Below are positions 46,201 to 59,764 of a DNA stretch of 64,000 nt, in pieces; positions within the stretch are counted from its first letter, which is position 1, and every line of letters starts with the position of its first letter. The stretch comes from Onthophagus taurus (taxonomy: Eukaryota > Arthropoda > Insecta > Coleoptera > Scarabaeidae), in the NCBI RefSeq assembly GCF_036711975.1, contig NC_091967.1, positions 22,878,001 through 22,942,000 of the forward strand, given 5' to 3'. The translations under genes were made by a program, and so were the position numbers. The notes under the pieces were generated by a model. The model had not been told where the DNA came from, searched no databases, and saw only the letters and a program-made list of their open reading frames with translations.

Positions 46201-49200
46201 TGTTACCAAGAAGATCAAGCAGCAGAAATAGCCATAAAAGTACTTACAGCAAATCAAGTTCTCCTAAAAGAAAGAGTCCAAATCGTAAATCTGAAAAACC
46301 AGATCAAATTCATTTAAAAATAGAAACGATTTCTAGTAGTAAACCGCAAAGTAGTTCTAACGATGATGGCTCAAATACTTTAATCTCCGAAAGTGGCTAT
46401 GAAACCAGTAATAGAGCCAAACCGGCTGCTTCAATTAAGAATTTTTTTAAGAAAGGTGGTAGTTTGTTAGATATTTTTCGCAACACAACAAAATTAAAAA
46501 ATTCTTCCCCCAACCCAGGAACGATCAAAGAAAAATGTAGCAATACAAACCTAATAAGTTTCTCAACTTTGTATTCAAAAAACCATGAAAATCAAGATGT
46601 CTCATTAGCTTCATCTTCGCAAGATGACGACACCACAACAACTTCAAATACAAAAATATTTTGGTCCACCTTTGCAAAAAATAAGCAATCCCCGAAAATC
46701 AAAACAACATTTTTGGGGCCAATTCAATCCTCACAAGAAAACACCACCGATAAAAGCACAACAACTACGGTCAATAAAAAATGTTCCGCGAGACTCTACG
46801 AGAAACAAATGTGTGCGTGTCACGAATACGCCGAAAAAGTTGTGCAGGAATCTCAAATGAAAAAGGATGGTTATCAAAAAGATTATAAAGATTTTGAGGA
46901 GATCCCCCTTGAGCTCCTTATTGGGAGGAAAGTTCCTTTTTCTTACAACAGAAAGGGATCACCAACAATCATCCAGATGAATTCGATTACTTCCCAAAAA
47001 TCTAGTAGTAATCCTGAAACACCAAGGTACCCTTATTACGAATCAGATCATATTTTACAAGATATGCAACCATTTGTCACCTTTGTTGACGATAAGATCG
47101 TTTTTCAATCTTCAAAAACAAGAATGAAAAATGAAAAGTCTCCAACAAAATCTGTCCAAGCAAAACGATTAAATCAAAGGGGATCTTGCCATGATGTATG
47201 TAAATTCAGAATGAAGAAATCTCAAAATTATCATGATGATGATGATGATGATGAAGGGAGGGATAGTCGAAAAAGAAGTGGCGATAAAAAGGTCGCTTGC
47301 AAAAAACTGATTTCGATTAAAGAAAATTCGTTTAGAAGGAAACATTCGCCTGTGTTAGGATGTCACTGCGATGATGATGATTATGATTTGCCTAATTCCA
47401 GTACCATTACTACCCATGGCATAGAATCGTACAAATCAAGTCCTGAGGATGGGTTTCAAACTGAAGATGATATCACTGAAAATCAATTTAGCGATGAGGA
47501 ATCTGTGCCAAATCAGAAGATGACGAAGAAGAATAATAAAAATGCTAGGATGGATGTAAATTGTAGAGGGATAGAACCATTTTTGAAAATACCTTGTTTT
47601 AAAAAGAAAAAAGTAGCGGAAACGCAAATAGAACATGGATCTTATCGAAATAGAGGAACGGAACCCGTCGAAGAAATTCAAAAAGAAATCGAAGCTAGGA
47701 AACGCACCAAAGAGACGTACATGGACGTCAAACCTTTCCATAAAACAAAAGGAACTGGGCCTATGTCAAAGGAAAGAATTAAAAAACGACGGGGAGAAAC
47801 ACAAATTGTGGATGTAAATGATTCAATGCACCCTGCTAAAGCTAAACGATCATTCTCTTTAGGAAGACGTGATAAAAGAAAGTATGAATGTATATGTGAT
47901 GATCAAGATGCAGAAAACATATTAACGGATCAACAACCTATTGAAGATTCATCATTACACCCAAAAACTAAACGTTTAATGTCTTTAGGAAGACGTGATA
48001 AAAAGAAGTATGACTCTATAAGTGATGATCAACATTCAGAATCAAAAGAAAATATATTGAAAGATCAACATTCATCATTACACCCCAAAACTAAACGTTC
48101 AATGTCTTTAGGAAGACATAGTCGAAAAAGACATCCCTTTAAAAAGCAATCCCATGTCATCCGTGAGAGTCGAGTTAAATCAGAATCACCATCTAAACGA
48201 AACGTCGATGGGCGATCGAGTAGTGGTAGTACATCCCCATCTTTTGAAGATACATCATTACCACAACATCCAAAAATTAAACATTTTGAAAAGCGATCCC
48301 AAACTTCCCATGATGGCAAAGTTCAAGCATCAAAACCAAACATTGATCAATCAAGTAATGATAGTATTCCTGTTGAAGATACAGTATCATTACCGATACA
48401 GCCCAAAACGAAACGGGCTTCGTCTTTAGGAAGACGAAGAATTGTGACACCCCATAAAACACCTCTTAAAATTCGTGGGGAGGATTCAATGGGAACAAGT
48501 TCTCATTTATATTCTTTACCAACCAAGAAAGGAAGTAAAAATTTATCCACGAATAAAAACTTACCGGTAACTAAAACCTTCACTCCAGCAATCTCTTCCT
48601 CAACAGCCCCATCAACATCTAAAGAAGGAAGTTCAATGGATAACAGAAAAACTCAAACTCCATCTACGTTTAAAAAAGTATACCCACGCGAACGAGATGA
48701 TTACCAATCAATTAAAAGTGTTGAATCGGAAAAAGATTTATCAATAAAAAAAGTTAATAATCATCCTGAAAAAGTGGTGCATCGAGATTCTTCAGAGATA
48801 CTACAACATAACGTCAAATCCAAACCATCGCGAACAGTACACACACAAATCAAGCAAGATCCAGTTTTAGAGTCGATGTATAAAGCAGCGTATGAAGCGA
48901 AACCTCACGAACCCAACAAAGAGAGTGATATCATAGAACTATTACCGCCGAGAAATATTGCAATAAGCGATTCAAAACTTGAAACATTAACGGCAGTTGA
49001 ATCCGAAAAAATTGAAGAAAAACCGATAACATCGATTCTAAAATCGAGTAATTATGAAAATACTCAAATCCAAGAAGAGTTGATACAGCATGATACGTCA
49101 AGTATAAAATTAGCACCTTTTCCTGAGGAACTAAAGAATCAAGAAGAAACCAAGCCGGTTACTCATGTTGTTGATTCATTAACTGTTCTTCATAAATCGT

Positions 49201-51003
49201 ATGGTGTTGCAAAGGAAGAAAGCGCTATTTCGCTATCACATGAAATGAGGCCGAGATCTGTTAATATTTCGACAATACCAGTGGTTCACGTTCGTTCGGA
49301 TATCTTTCCTGTAGAGACCTTATCCGTCCATTCGTGTGCTTCGTTCATTGACACAATAATGAATGAAATTGTTAACAATGCTCATGACAAATATTTAACA
49401 AGAATAAAATACGTTGAAACAATAGAAGATGACATCACTCTTAACGATGCTGAGTTGTTAGCGATCGGTGAACAACAAAACAATTTTGAAGAAACGCAAA
49501 GTCATCATGTTCAAGATTTAGAGGATAGCACTGCGGAGAAACAAGTATCTGAAGACCTTCATAAAGGATTAACCGATAAAGAAGTTTTTAATAAGTTGTT
49601 AACGTCGTTCGAAAAAGAAGATGAAATCGCCGTTCGTCTTTCGAAGGACGAAACGTTTTTTCAAGAACAGATCCAAATACTCAGGAGAGATAGCGACGAA
49701 TCATTGCAGGATCAAGTGGTGGAAAAGGTCGACGAACATGATAACATATACGCAGATGATTTAACCGATAAACATCGCTCAACGCATTTTTGGGAGGAAA
49801 AAATGAAAGCGATGAGAGCCAAAGAAGATAATCCGGTGAAAACCGATGATATTGGAACGTGTTTTGCGAGAGGATTTCGACCGGATAATATCGCTTTATC
49901 CGGAGATGCTTGTTTTAATTTGAATAAACAGGACAAAATTAAATTTACCAAAGGGATGCTTACCAACGAAGAATCAATTATTGATTTCTCAGAAAGAGAA
50001 ACCCCTTTAGATTATTTATTAGCGTTAGGATTTATGGTTGATGAAGCAAGTAATGCTTTAAAGGATGATGATATTAGGAGTAGATTATTAGCTGCTATAA
50101 CAGAGGTGAGCTTATTCTTTTAATTTCTCAATTCAATATTTGCAACATTATTAATTTTTTAGGCTAGGGTGTGGATCAATAAGATAACAACAACTCAAGG
50201 AACTCTTCTATACCTTGTCGCATATAAATCACGCCCAAAAACTATGAGATATTTCTTACAATTAGTGGAAGCTATCATAAATAAAAGAATTAATAACGCA
50301 ATTAAATTAGATGGCTTTTTAAGGGTTTTAGAAAAAGTTGAAGAAGGTGAAATCCAAATGATAAATATTTTGGGAGCTGATAAGGTGTTATTAAAAATTT
50401 AATAATTTTATTCAAATTTAATTGATTTAAAATTTAGTTTGAAGATGAAGAAAACGAAGAAAAGATCGTTAAGAAACAATTAAGACAACTCTTCGTAACC
50501 GTTTATAAAATTGCCGAAAAAGAAGCGCTACAAAAAGGTAACGAACTTAGTCAACAAGCGATCGTTTTGTTGCGAATTTTAGCAGCGAAATACAGAGCCG
50601 GGTTACACCCCCACTTGGAATTAATTGCTCGATATATTGGACAAGATCTTTTAAACACAGAAACTCAATTAGAAGGTAATAAAAATTATTTATTCGAACC
50701 TTAATTAATTAAAATAAATTAATTTCAGCTGCAATGATTTTCTTATCTCGTTTGGATACGGCTGAAGTAAAACTGAAAGAATTTGAAGCTTATTGTGATA
50801 TTAAATGCGAGAAAAAGAAGAAACAAACAAAACAATCTGAAGCGATTATGGAAGATTTCTTTGAAAGCAAACATACAGATGATAACCAGAATCAGGTGCA
50901 ACAATCGGGTCCGCCAGAAGATACTGGAATGGATGAAATCGAAGAAGATTATATCCCTCTTCGTAGAGGTGATAAAGGTAAAAAGGCTCAAATAATAGGT
51001 TAA
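40269..51003 (+). CDS. Giant, mostly disordered Lys/Ser/Glu-rich protein; unrecognised
   Basis: Exons 40269-50105 (9,837 nt), 50163-50384, 50438-50675 and 50729-51003 join in frame to 10,572 nt, 3,523 residues. ATG 40269 is the first after an in-frame stop. Residues 1-3150 are low-complexity: basic KKKSEKKKDSDKK tracts near 400-500, an Asp run (HDDDDDDDEGR) near 2325, and four spaced SLGRR/SLGRH repeats at about 2530-2725 (AKRSFSLGRRDKRKY, TKRLMSLGRRDKKKY). The last ~330 residues look folded and helical: FWEEKMKAMRAKEDN, DIGTCFARGFRPDN, ERETPLDYLLALGFMVDEAS, then QQAIVLLRILAAKYRAGLHP and LELIARYIGQDLL, with an acidic tail. No membrane segment or signal peptide. It ends 234 bp from the stop of Xdh on the other strand. 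A cytoskeletal or nuclear scaffold is possible; I assign no function. Confidence 0.88.
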
Positions 51004-51237
51004 TATCAAGTCTATTTGAAGAGGAAAGGAAGATATGGTGGTGTTTAAGCATGATTAGGTTTGTTTAAAATAAATTAAATTCTTGTTTACGGCTAATTAT
51101 GCGTTTATTGTTAACGTACGTACATTATAAAAATATATTTTGTAGAAACGTCTTATAAAAAGTGTTTGATTTTTTTTAGTTTTAATTCGTTTATTAAAAC
51201 TAATAAACAAACTTACCCAAAATTTAGTATTTATTGA
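51004..51237. other. Tail-to-tail 3' intergenic gap of the giant gene and Xdh
   Basis: 234 bp between the two stop codons. It contains aaataaatt near 51067 for the plus-strand gene and tttatt near 51189, which reads AATAAA on the minus strand, for Xdh. The 3' untranslated regions probably overlap or nearly so. Confidence 0.6.
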
Positions 51238-54200
51238 TTACGGAATAATATTCCATGGCGTGTAGGTTCCTTCAACGGGTTCTTGGAACTAATTACGTAT
51301 AAAATAAATTAAAAATTTATGATTGATTTATTTATAAAATATACCTTAGCTGTTATTGTGTCTTGACATGCCATACGAAGTTTTGCCGCTGTAGCTGGTG
51401 CGTCTAATTTAAAAGGTATTGTTGAACAACCGGCATCTCTTCTTGCATCTTTAATGGCTTCTCGTGCGGCAAATAAAGCTGAACTTGCTAAGAACAGTGG
51501 TGGTTCTCCAACAGCCTAAAGTATATTAACATGTTATAGTTACTATTGTTACAATATTTTTATATGTGTTATTAGAATTTATTTGCAAACAGCTGGTCGT
51601 GTACAAGTCCTATATTTAATTTCTATCAAGTAAGAATTTATCGTAAGAATTTACTATAAATGCCTAACTGGTTTAAAGAATGTTGTGAAACTTACTTAGA
51701 ATTTGTCACATTTCTCATATGGTACATACAGGTGAGAAAGTACATAAAAAAAGTTACTAAACCGGATTACTTTGTGTAATATAATCGATTCATGGTGTTG
51801 TTGATAAGATATTACAGAGTTCCACAGAGTCAGTTAGAAAATAATAATAATATTTGTCCACGACTACCTTATAATATATACCTTATGAATGAGTTTTCTA
51901 AAACAAAATGGTAGTCATTTTTCACGGAGTGAATAATAGCGGTGAATAATAATCATTATCCACGGGTAGCCATCTTGACCAGACTAATAATAATTATTTG
52001 AAACGTTAAAAGTTCAAAAAACGTGAATTTAATTCAATTTTTTAGGAGTTTCTAAATGTTTGACATTAAAAAAACCTAAACAAATTCCTTTTTTCGTATG
52101 ATTTAAGCATAAATTAATTAATTTTCCTAAAGAAAACGACGTTTTATAAAACTGACATTTAATTTTGACAAATTGTTGTGAAGTTGGTTACAGTTACTAA
52201 CATTGAATTTGTGTCACATTGACGTTTAACCTTTATTTAAAAAATAAATTTATGGAATCAATTTCAATAGTCGTGGACAAAGTATAGTATTCTACTCGCA
52301 TATAATGAGCTATTATATGCTCATATAATAATATACTATTATCTACGACTGCTTGGATAAGTCATCATTACCGCACTCATTTGAGGTGATTTGAGTTACG
52401 TAATGAAGTTCATTACCGCACTGGTTTCATTACGTAACGCATTTTTAGCCTAATCAGAACAGACTTAATTTATTGAAACGAGCAACAATACAAAAGAAAA
52501 AGTGCTATCTACTTACAGAGAAACAATACTATTTATTATAAACATTAATTGTTATGTTTTTACATTTCAAAACACTTATTCCAGATGAGTAAACATGTTG
52601 TTGAAACTGACAATTCAAAATTGTCAATCATTTCAAAATATTTTTATAAATGTCAAATAGACTTTTCTAAAGAAATTGATTTTTTAGTAATTTTTAGCAG
52701 TCGTAGATAAAATGCTGTATATCACACGTGGGCTAGAGCATAATTACAGTACTCGTGTGATTACACGACTTGGTCTACGACCTCGTCGTGCAATTCTCCA
52801 CACTCGTACTGTAATTATGTTTCTAGCCCACTTGTAATATAAATAACTATTATTGACAACTCGTACAGAGATTACAACTCACAAAATAAAGGAAATACAA
52901 TAAAATAAAAAATAAACGTAACTTGAAAAGCTTTTCATCGACCCTTGAAAATTTTGAAAACCAAGAAAAAAATAAACAAGAAAAAATGCAAGAAAAATAA
53001 TAATAATACATAAGAGAAACAGGACGCAGGTACTTGATATAATAACATGATATATAAAAAAACAAATGTAGTACAACATTTGAGACAATAAAATTGTATA
53101 CCTAACAATTTAAATTTATATAAGTTTCAATTGGATCGCCTCAGCTGAACTCCCTCTGTTGTAGAAGTAGCAAATGTTTTAAACTCTTCTTAAAAGTAAA
53201 AGCGCTCATTCCACCAGTATCAATCATCACGTCTACATATTTATTAACCAAATTAGCAATACAATATAATATTGATACTGAGCCTGCGCAAACCATAAAT
53301 AATGAACCGCACACACGCATTTTGCGCCCTTTGAATTCTAGAAACATCCACACCATCCAGACAAGGATGATAGAACACATCACCGAAATTAAATAGGGAC
53401 AACACAATGGTCTCACAAAGATGAATTCTGATCTGTCTACTGAACAGATGCCTGTTACTATATAACAATCTAAGAGTAGAATAAGCTCGTTGCAATAACA
53501 AACTGACATGCCTTCTAAACCTCAAACTGTTATCCAAGATAATGCCCAAGTTACGTCCCTCCTTAACAACATTAAGCTTATTTCCATCAATGACGACACT
53601 AAAATCATCTCCAACTGATTCAATAACGTTATCATTACCAAACAATAGAACAACTGATTTTTTTGGGTTGGTAAACTGTTGTTGTGCAGAATTAATAGAA
53701 TTAATTTGAAAACTATGCAAAGACAGTAAGTGTAAATTAAAGAATCGGACCCAAAACTGAACCCGGAGAGAATCTGAAGTTTTTCAAATTCGAAATTGTT
53801 AAACCTGACTACTTGTGCGCGACCTAGCAGGTAAGATCTAAACAGACCCACAGCAGCATCGGAGAAGCCAATATGGTGCAACAAAGCAAGTAAGGTCGCA
53901 TGTTGTAATGTATCGAAGGCTTTAGAAAAGTCCAACAATACGAGAGCAGCAGCATACCTATCATCACGTGCCCGTATAATGTCATCCACAACATCCAATA
54001 ATGCTGTAGTGCAAGTAAAACCTGACTGCCGTTGAGGCAAGATATTGAATTACTGCAAAAATGACCCCACACCAACAGCAACAATCTTTTCAAAAATCTT
54101 TAATAAATTTGGAAAAATGTTTATGGGTCTTAAATCATTCAGCTCCTTGGGGTTGTTGGATTTCGCAACCGGCGCAACCACAGCTAGCTTCCACTGCTCA

Positions 54201-57200
54201 GGAAATACCGAAAATTCAATACACCAATTAATGATATGACACAGAAAGGGCAAGATCACAGGACAGCACAAACGTAACATTTTAAGACTGATCCCATGGG
54301 CACCAATAGCATTGCTTTGAATATCGTTCAAGATCTTCCATATTTCTTTCTCATTTGTAAAAGAAATCTGAAAACATTCGCTTACTTGTGCTATGACGTT
54401 AGAGTAAAGATTGGAAATCATATCTGGATTGCCATGATGAAATGTTTGGGTTGACAGTAACAAAAGTACTCCACAACTCTCGCGCACGCCTGTCCTGAAA
54501 GAAGTGATCAACGGATGCCCTTTTCTCCCTCCTAATGGCACCATTTGCATAATTACGCAATTGTTTTAGTAATTAAAATTGCTATCATTTGACTGGGATC
54601 TATATTTAGAATATGCCTTCTTCCTCAGTTTAAACAGCAACTTAATATTATCTGTTATCTATGGCTTATGTTTACGACGGGAAGACTACCAAACAATGGC
54701 AGGACAGGTGGCAATCTATCTTCCAGGGGGCCTCCAAAAATAATTTTAAAATTAACAGATCAACAGGTCCAAAAGAAAGAAGAAGAAGAAGACTTACCAG
54801 AGATATATGGCTGTGGATGATAATATTCATTAGACCACAAACTGTAAATTAATGAAGGCAAGCCCCTTTATATTATATTACAAAGAAAATATTAGTTGAT
54901 AGACCACAAATAACAATCAATAATACGGTACATATAAAGATAAAAGTGGAAGATCTGCAAATAAGATACAGGCAATATAGCTAATTGGTAGACAATCAAA
55001 TCAACCGATATCATTCAAGCATATTCTTAAATCCGTATGGTTATACGAATGCCATGGTATGTTAGCAACATAAATAATGTGCTTTGCACAAAAATATGAA
55101 TCAACATTAACCAGGGTATGTCTCATCTTCTTGAACATGGAAATCTCCAAAGAAGATTAAAATAGACAAAGCCGTTTGGACTTATCTAGTGAGTGACAGC
55201 GGTGTATTTTGAGAAAACAAAATCTCTGCGTACAGCAACAAATACTCTACACTACTAAACGAATTTTGATATACTGGAAGCAATAGAAGAAAAAGTACTA
55301 TGTGATATACTATAGCAAAAATCCAAATAGTGTTTAAAAAAATAAATGATGTGTATGAAAACTTTAAAATTAAACCATAGATGATGGCGAGGTGTTTTTT
55401 TGCCTAATTCGCATTACCTAGCGCAATGAACTTATCGCGGTGTCAAAACAGAAGGATGTAAGATTTTAATTTATGTAGGTATCGTTAATTTCCGGGGCAA
55501 AAATGATTATTATTCTGGGAAAGTGTGCGACTGCCCCAAACGTAAATGTTAGAATCATGAACAAGTTAAATTTTAGCATTTCAGTTTCTAAGTACAACAA
55601 TTTCAAATATAATTGTTATTATTTTCAACTGTCTACTTTTTTTTTGGACTTGGATAATAAATAAATATTTTTTGAGAACATCTTGTTAGTTGTTCAAATT
55701 CTATAGATTTGAGCAATTTTAATAAGAATTATTAATAAAGGGTTAAGTATAACTAGAGTTAATCTGGAATCATATATTGAAGATATTGATTAAATAGATA
55801 TAATTACCTTTGATGAATATACAGCTCTCGGATTTGAAGCTCCCTTAAGTAGTGCTACATTAAACTCTGCCGGAATATCACCAAATCCTGGTATCTTATA
55901 AGCTCCAGGTCCTCTGGTGAACGGTGCCCCATTTGATAAATAAACAACTTCCTCCAAAACAAATAATCCATAACCTTGCATAAACGCTCCTTCAATTTGT
56001 CCAATATCTATAGCAGGATTTAAACTTTCACCCAAATCCATAACAATATCAGAACGTAACACTTGATGGTCTCCGGTTAAGCAATCAACTTCGACCTCGG
56101 TACAACAAACTCCCGTAGTGACATAATTAAATATATTTCCAGAATTCGTATTCCAATCATAACCAATCCCATCAGTCCCATAAAATCCTGTACTCGATAA
56201 ACTGATTCTAGATAAATAAGCCTTTTTGATCCACTCTTCCCAAGTATCTTTTGGGTTAGCAGCGATGATTGGTTTTAACCGTTCCATTAGAGTTTCACAA
56301 GCTCTCATAACTGCCATTCCATTGATGTCAGATCCTGTACTAGCAGCGGTTGGTGATGTATTTGGTACTTTATCCGTACTAGTTTCGGTGATGTGTATCT
56401 TAGAAACAGGAATACCCAAAACTCTAGATGCAACTTGTAACATTTTCGTATGAAGACCTTGCCCCATTTCAATCCCTCCATGAGTGATCAGGACCGAACC
56501 ATCAGTGTAAATATTAACAAGAGCCCCACCTTGATTTAAAAACGGAATAGTGAAAGCTATCCCGAACATCGTTGGAACAACGCTTATTCCACGTTTTTTG
56601 TAACGATTCTCTTTGTTAAACGTTTTAACATCGATTGCTCTTTGATTATAATTCGAATTTTCTAAACATTCCTTCCAACATCTACGCACAGTACAATTAT
56701 CTAACTTGTAGTTGAAATGAGTCAAATCGCCATCATTGAAAAGATTTAATTCCGCTACTTCAATGACATCTTTATTTAAATATTCAGCAACGGCCCTAAT
56801 CATCGTTTCTGTGCAGAACATGCCTTGTGGTCCACCGAATCCACGAAATGCGGTGTTTGAGTGAATATTGGTTTTGCAGCAGTATCCGGATACTTTAAGG
56901 TTTGGTATTTTGTATGAATTTTCGATGTGTAAAACAGCTCGTTCCATTACCTATATAAAGATAATGAAATTTATTAATTGTATTTTCAAAATTAATTATT
57001 ATCTTACCGCTCTTGATAAATCAGCAGAACATCCCGCGTTACTATAACACTCGAATTCCGCTGCGATTAATTTTCCGTTATCGTCAAATCCAACTTTATA
57101 TTTCATGTAGAATGGATGTCGTCCAGCTGTACTGACCATATCTTCATCTCTATCCAGCATTAAACGAACCGGTTTTTGAGTTTTATAAGCTGCAACGCAA

Positions 57201-59764
57201 ACTGGTATCGCTATGTTACATGCTTTGGATTCTTTTCCACCGAAACCACCCCCGATACGTTTTACTTTACACGTCAATTTGTTTTGTGGAATATTTAGTA
57301 CCTCAGATAATGTTGCACATAGTTCTGTTGGATGTTGAGTGGAACAATAAATTTCCATTTCGTTGTCTTCTTTCTTTGGTAAAGCGATAACGGCTTGAGT
57401 TTCAAAATAAAAATGTTCTTGCCCTCCAGTTCTACAATCACCTTCAACAATATGTTTAGCCTCTTTAAAACCTTTTTCGATATCACCAGATGTTATCATA
57501 ATAGGAGTTTCATTATAATACGATTTATGTTTAATCGCATCCTCAATGCTTATAAGTACTGGTTGTAATTCTTTGTATTCAACTTTAACTTTTCGTGCTG
57601 CCGCTTGAGCAATCATTTGATCATCAGCAAGAACTGCTGCAATAATTTGTCCGTGGGCGGTCACCGTTTTACTAACAAAAACTTCCTCATCATGTATCAC
57701 GGGACCCATTTTATTATGAAGCCCCACCATATCATTTGAAGAGAAGAAATGGTGGACTCCATCCATACTTAACGCTTCCGTTGGATCAATTGAAACTATC
57801 TCTGCATATGCTTTAGTGCTGTAAACATAGGCTAAGTAAAGTTCATTTTCAAAGTGTGGAATATCATCGCAATAAGTAGCTTCGCCACACGCTTGTTTAA
57901 AAGCTGAGGCATGAACGATTGGTCTTCCAACGCTGTCGATTTTTTCTTGGGTGCTTGGAATAATTTGGAAGTATTGAGATGATTTTATTTGTTTTGTATG
58001 GAAAGTTTTTAAGGCGCTCATATCCTTCGGATCAACTGGGAGTTGTAAATCGTGTGAAATTTGAAGGTACATTCTAAAAAAGAAACTCAATGTTAATGAT
58101 CTTCTAAATTGAATCATCCCACCAGGTGCTCCATGAGATAGAGGTAGATCTTCGATGAGGTTATTAAATCCCGTTTCAACAAAATCATTATTCCATTCTT
58201 TTCCGATTAAATTTTCTCGCGTTTTCGTAGCTAAAACTGTAGTTGGTGCCATACCACCAAAAGCCATATAAATATCTTTGATTTTCTTGGTATTTTCTTC
58301 GAAGAAAACGTTAAAAGCCGCGTTTACTATTGCAATATCGTCGTCTCGTCTCCTAGCTTGTTTATAAGCGTAAAAATGCTGGTTGGGGAGGTTAAATGGT
58401 ATCGAGATTGAAACTAAAATCTCATCGGGTTTGATAACATTTCTTCGGTACCCCGTAAAGAACTTCTCGTTCATAATTATTTTTCTAACCCCATTTTTTT
58501 TACTAGCAACTTCTAAAACTGCATTTGCAGCGAGAAATATTGGATTCAAATCGGAAATCGGCGATCCTGTCATAATGTTACCACCGACAGCGGCAACACT
58601 TCTTATTTGTTTTCCAGCAAACCAATTTAACATTTCAACTATGGATTTTAAAATTTTCGTTTTGTTTTGATTTAATTCGATTTGTTGTTTAAAAACGGTT
58701 TCCATTTCTTGTAACGTAACCGCCGCTCCTATTTTTACACCAGATTGTTCGATTTTAACATTGGTTAACTCTTCAATTTTGGTTGGTTGTATTAAAACGG
58801 GGTATTCGCAATGTTTAAATTTAACCTCAACTCCTACTTCGGTGTTTCCCACAATTATTTTAGCGTCGGGGTATTTTTCTTTTAACTCTAATAAAGAATT
58901 CAAAGATTTAGGCCGATGCCACTCAACATTTTTTCCTTTAAAAAACAGTTCTTGTTTATCGTATACATCGTTTACTTTTAATTCGGGTGGAAAAATCGGC
59001 TCTTGAGATGAATCATACGGCACAAATTCGCTTTTATCAAACAAAATTTCTTCATCTCCCGGTGATTTTAATTTACAACAATCTTTTCCCATTCCACAGG
59101 CGTCACCATTTTTTAGTCCATTTCCGTTTGGAATCTTATTTCCGTTCTGTAAGACCTCCCAATCTTCTAAGAAAGTCTTATAACCTTCTAAAATTGGCCG
59201 ATATCCGGTGCATCTACAAAGATTTCCTTGAAAGGCAACTTCTAATTCTTTAAAATTAGGTTTTGGCGAATTCCTCAATAAAGTGTACATTGACATAACA
59301 ATTCCGGGTGTACAAAATCCGCATTGAGAACCGTGTGCTTTTGCTATTCTTTCTTGAACGGGATGTAGACGAGACCTTGTCGATCCTATTCCCTCGACTG
59401 TTGTCACAGCTTGACCGTGAACGCTGCATATTGGAGCCAAACATGCATTAACAGGTATATGACTAAATTGTTTTATAAGGAAATTAAAACTATTTCATCA
59501 AATTGATGACTTAAAGAATGCTTTTAAAAAAGGATACGTTATTTTATCTGCATCTCTATCGTATTTGGATACCATAACTGTGCAAGCTCCACATCCTCCT
59601 TCTGCACAACCAAGTTTTGTTCCACATAATTTTACTAAATAATTATTAAGGATATTTATTTTTCTCTTATTAGAAAAAGAAGCCTAAAGAAATGCGTAAA
59701 GGATACATTTATTTCTAAGATAGTTTAATAATGTCCATTCTGGATCAACTGCGTTATCTGTAAC
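51238..59764 (-). CDS. Xdh: Xanthine dehydrogenase (rosy type), six visible exons, first exon missing
   Basis: Oxidises hypoxanthine and xanthine to urate with NAD+ using Mo-pterin, two 2Fe-2S clusters and FAD. Minus-strand exons: 59764-59707, 59634-59538, 59462-57008, 56950-55808, 51515-51345, 51288-51238; phases fit, 3,975 nt, 1,324 residues. The first ~10-15 residues must lie on an upstream exon. Features in order: [17 protein letters not shown]; cluster ligands [19 protein letters not shown] and [16 protein letters not shown]...[12 protein letters not shown] domain ([47 protein letters not shown]). Molybdenum domain: [37 protein letters not shown] and the catalytic Glu in [24 protein letters not shown] and the VGEPPL context favour xanthine dehydrogenase over aldehyde oxidase. 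The 4.3-kb intron 51516-55807 is filled with MITEs and a LINE. Confidence 0.95.
51853..52281. mobile_element. MITE with TTTGTCCACGACTA ends, in the Xdh intron
   Basis: 429 bp bounded by tttgtccacgacta and its inverse tagtcgtggacaaa. The ends resemble those of the ttatctacgactgct MITE next to it, so they are probably related families. A palindrome-rich tail, gcatataatgagctattata..., follows at 52282-52338. No coding capacity. Confidence 0.85.
52339..52851. mobile_element. Palindromic MITE, copy 2, in the Xdh intron
   Basis: Near-identical to 18656-19171: core 52339-52710 with ttatctacgactgct / agcagtcgtagataa ends, plus the same ~140-bp palindromic tail. Differences seen are a ~3-bp deletion near 52627 and scattered substitutions. 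The shared tail shows that core and tail moved together. Confidence 0.88.
52856..54560 (-). mobile_element. Degenerate Jockey/CR1-like LINE in the Xdh intron
   Basis: Minus-strand RT in three frames. First [40 protein letters not shown] and [17 protein letters not shown] (54550-54050). Then [20 protein letters not shown] and [16 protein letters not shown] (54040-53820). Then [20 protein letters not shown] and a C-terminal part to about 53140. The YADD box is not found where expected. The same domain layout occurs in the intact copy at 35599-37155 but with many substitutions, so this is an older relative. A long AT-rich 3' tail adjoins the MITE. Confidence 0.85.
54561..55807. other. Remainder of the large Xdh intron
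   Basis: No coding sequence, repeat unit or RNA gene is supported. The donor for the upstream exon is at 55807-55806 (gtaatt on the minus strand). Confidence 0.5.

Noticed and set aside
47436..47741. 101-codon antisense frame in the giant gene
   Set aside because: Shadow of the Lys/Glu-rich coding strand; no independent gene evidence.
54661..54852. 63-codon frame in the Xdh intron
   Set aside because: Basic low-complexity stretch without domain or conservation signal next to a LINE remnant.
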